From an uncultured Bacteroidia bacterium (GTDB taxonomy: Bacteria; Bacteroidota; Bacteroidia; Bacteroidales; UBA932), in assembly GCA_902796455.1 (NCBI GenBank), contig CADBPH010000309.1, forward strand, positions 1 to 7,833: 7,833 nt of DNA. Direction: 5' to 3'. The position numbers were made by a program, and so were the translations under genes. Under the pieces are notes generated by a model. It ran no database searches. It worked only from the letters and a program-made list of their open reading frames with translations, and was not told the origin of the DNA. Within the stretch, counting starts at the first letter, position 1. Each line of letters opens with the position of its first letter. This document shows, in pieces, positions 7,073 through 7,833 of the stretch.

Positions 7073-7817
7073 GGATGGAGACCAGGAATGCCGGGCGGTC
7101 TTCCACGCGGCCTTCCACGTACCAAGTCCCTTCGTGGAAGCCTTTTGTCAGGCAGACGCGCTCCCCGGGCCGGGTCTCATGGTTGAAATTGATTACGACA
7201 TCGTCGGCGACGCCTTCCGAAAGGATGTCCCATCCGATGCTGTCCAGCGCCCAGACCAGGTAGCGGACATTGTTCGTATGGCCGAGCAGGTCGACATCGG
7301 AATAGGCCACGACGTGTTCCCCGGCCGGCAGCATTTCCGCCGCGGAGGGCACGACAACCTTCGGGGCCGGCTCCGGAATGGACTGGTCGGAACAGACCGT
7401 CGAATCCGGAATCATTTCGACAACTTCGCTGCTGCGGACCATCCGCCGGGAAGCGACATCCAGGACCACCCAGGAGCTGGTGGCGGCGACGAGCGTGCCG
7501 CCCTGCAGGTCTTCCATCCGGAAATCACGGAGATAAAACGGCCCGTAAGGTCCTTTGTGCCAGGTAGAAAGACGCACGTGCTCACCCCACATGGGAACCT
7601 GGTCAAACCGGAAATGCATGCGGGACAGGACCCAGGCCTTCCCTTCAACCTGCAATTCGTCATAGCCGAAATGCATGGCCTCCGCGGCCAGATAAGCCAT
7701 CTCCTGCGCCAGGTCCATGAATGCGGCAGCCCGGAGGCGTTTGTGTACATCTACCTGAAAACTGCCGATCCGAAGATCCACGGCATATTTCATTTCCTCT
7801 GTTATTCTTCCTTGCAT
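7059..7817 (-). CDS. Acyl-ACP thioesterase (FatA/FatB-like, double hotdog)
   Basis: This 252-residue cytoplasmic enzyme should hydrolyse acyl-ACP to release free fatty acids and so end or divert fatty acid synthesis. The length suits the bacterial family with two hotdog domains, about 10-135 and 165-252. The N-terminal domain shows FQVDVHKRLRAAAFMDLAQE, then WVLSRMHFRFDQVPMWGE and the TSSWVVLD strand, all typical of the family. The C-terminal domain has AYSDVDLLGHTNNVRYLVWALD (about 171-192). D176 and H180 match the catalytic Asp and His of plant FatB, and E214 lies 34 residues after H180, the spacing of the FatB catalytic Glu. The Asn usual between Asp and His is Leu178 here. The start at 7817 is only 16 bases from the window edge; an in-frame ATG at 7793 (MKYAVDLRIG) is a real alternative. 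Chain-length preference cannot be read. Confidence 0.9.
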   Translation of the reverse strand: MQGRITEEMKYAVDLRIGSFQVDVHKRLRAAAFMDLAQEMAYLAAEAMHFGYDELQVEGKAWVLSRMHFRFDQVPMWGEHVRLSTWHKGPYGPFYLRDFRMEDLQGGTLVAATSSWVVLDVASRRMVRSSEVVEMIPDSTVCSDQSIPEPAPKVVVPSAAEMLPAGEHVVAYSDVDLLGHTNNVRYLVWALDSIGWDILSEGVADDVVINFNHETRPGERVCLTKGFHEGTWYVEGRVEDRPAFLVSIHVKR

Positions 7818-7833
7818 AAACGATACGGTCTCG

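Overview
All six genes lie on the minus strand, so transcription runs from right to left, from high to low coordinates. The window looks like a chromosomal segment of a Bacteroidota organism, most likely a fairly GC-rich Bacteroidales. The grounds are a TAnnTTTG-type promoter element, little sign of Shine-Dalgarno sequences at several starts, a DUF4922-SpoIID fusion protein, an AmpG-like permease, a lipoprotein serpin and a Bacteroidales-style acyl-ACP thioesterase. I judge GC by eye to be in the mid-50s percent. Genus cannot be fixed from this window.

Layout in transcription order: an acyl-ACP thioesterase (7817-7059); a 40-base gap that holds a good Bacteroidota promoter candidate; an AspT/YidE/YbjL-family transporter with two TrkA-C domains (7018-5336); a Nudix hydrolase (5333-4746); a two-domain protein joining a HIT/GalT-like nucleotidyltransferase or phosphorylase domain to a SpoIID/LytB domain (4744-2285); an AmpG-like MFS permease (2283-967); and a serpin lipoprotein (946 to beyond position 1). 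The serpin is cut off by the window edge before its reactive-centre loop. The junctions within the run from transporter to permease are only 2, 1 and 1 bases, so these genes almost certainly form one operon with coupled translation. The serpin follows after 20 bases. No stretch of 300 bases lacks a gene, and I see no RNA genes, mobile elements or CRISPR arrays.

How the genes may work together: the permease resembles AmpG, which imports muropeptides, and it directly follows a SpoIID-type peptidoglycan transglycosylase. The SpoIID protein has no visible signal peptide, so it is probably cytoplasmic, and it carries an HxHxQ nucleotidyltransferase-like domain at its N-terminus. The simplest inference is a cell-wall glycan salvage module: import, cleavage in the cytoplasm, and a nucleotide-dependent step on the sugar or a nucleotide by-product. 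The Nudix enzyme possibly handles a diphosphate product. This is an inference from domains and context. The thioesterase (fatty acid release from acyl-ACP) and the serpin (protease inhibition at the cell surface) have no obvious mechanistic link to it.
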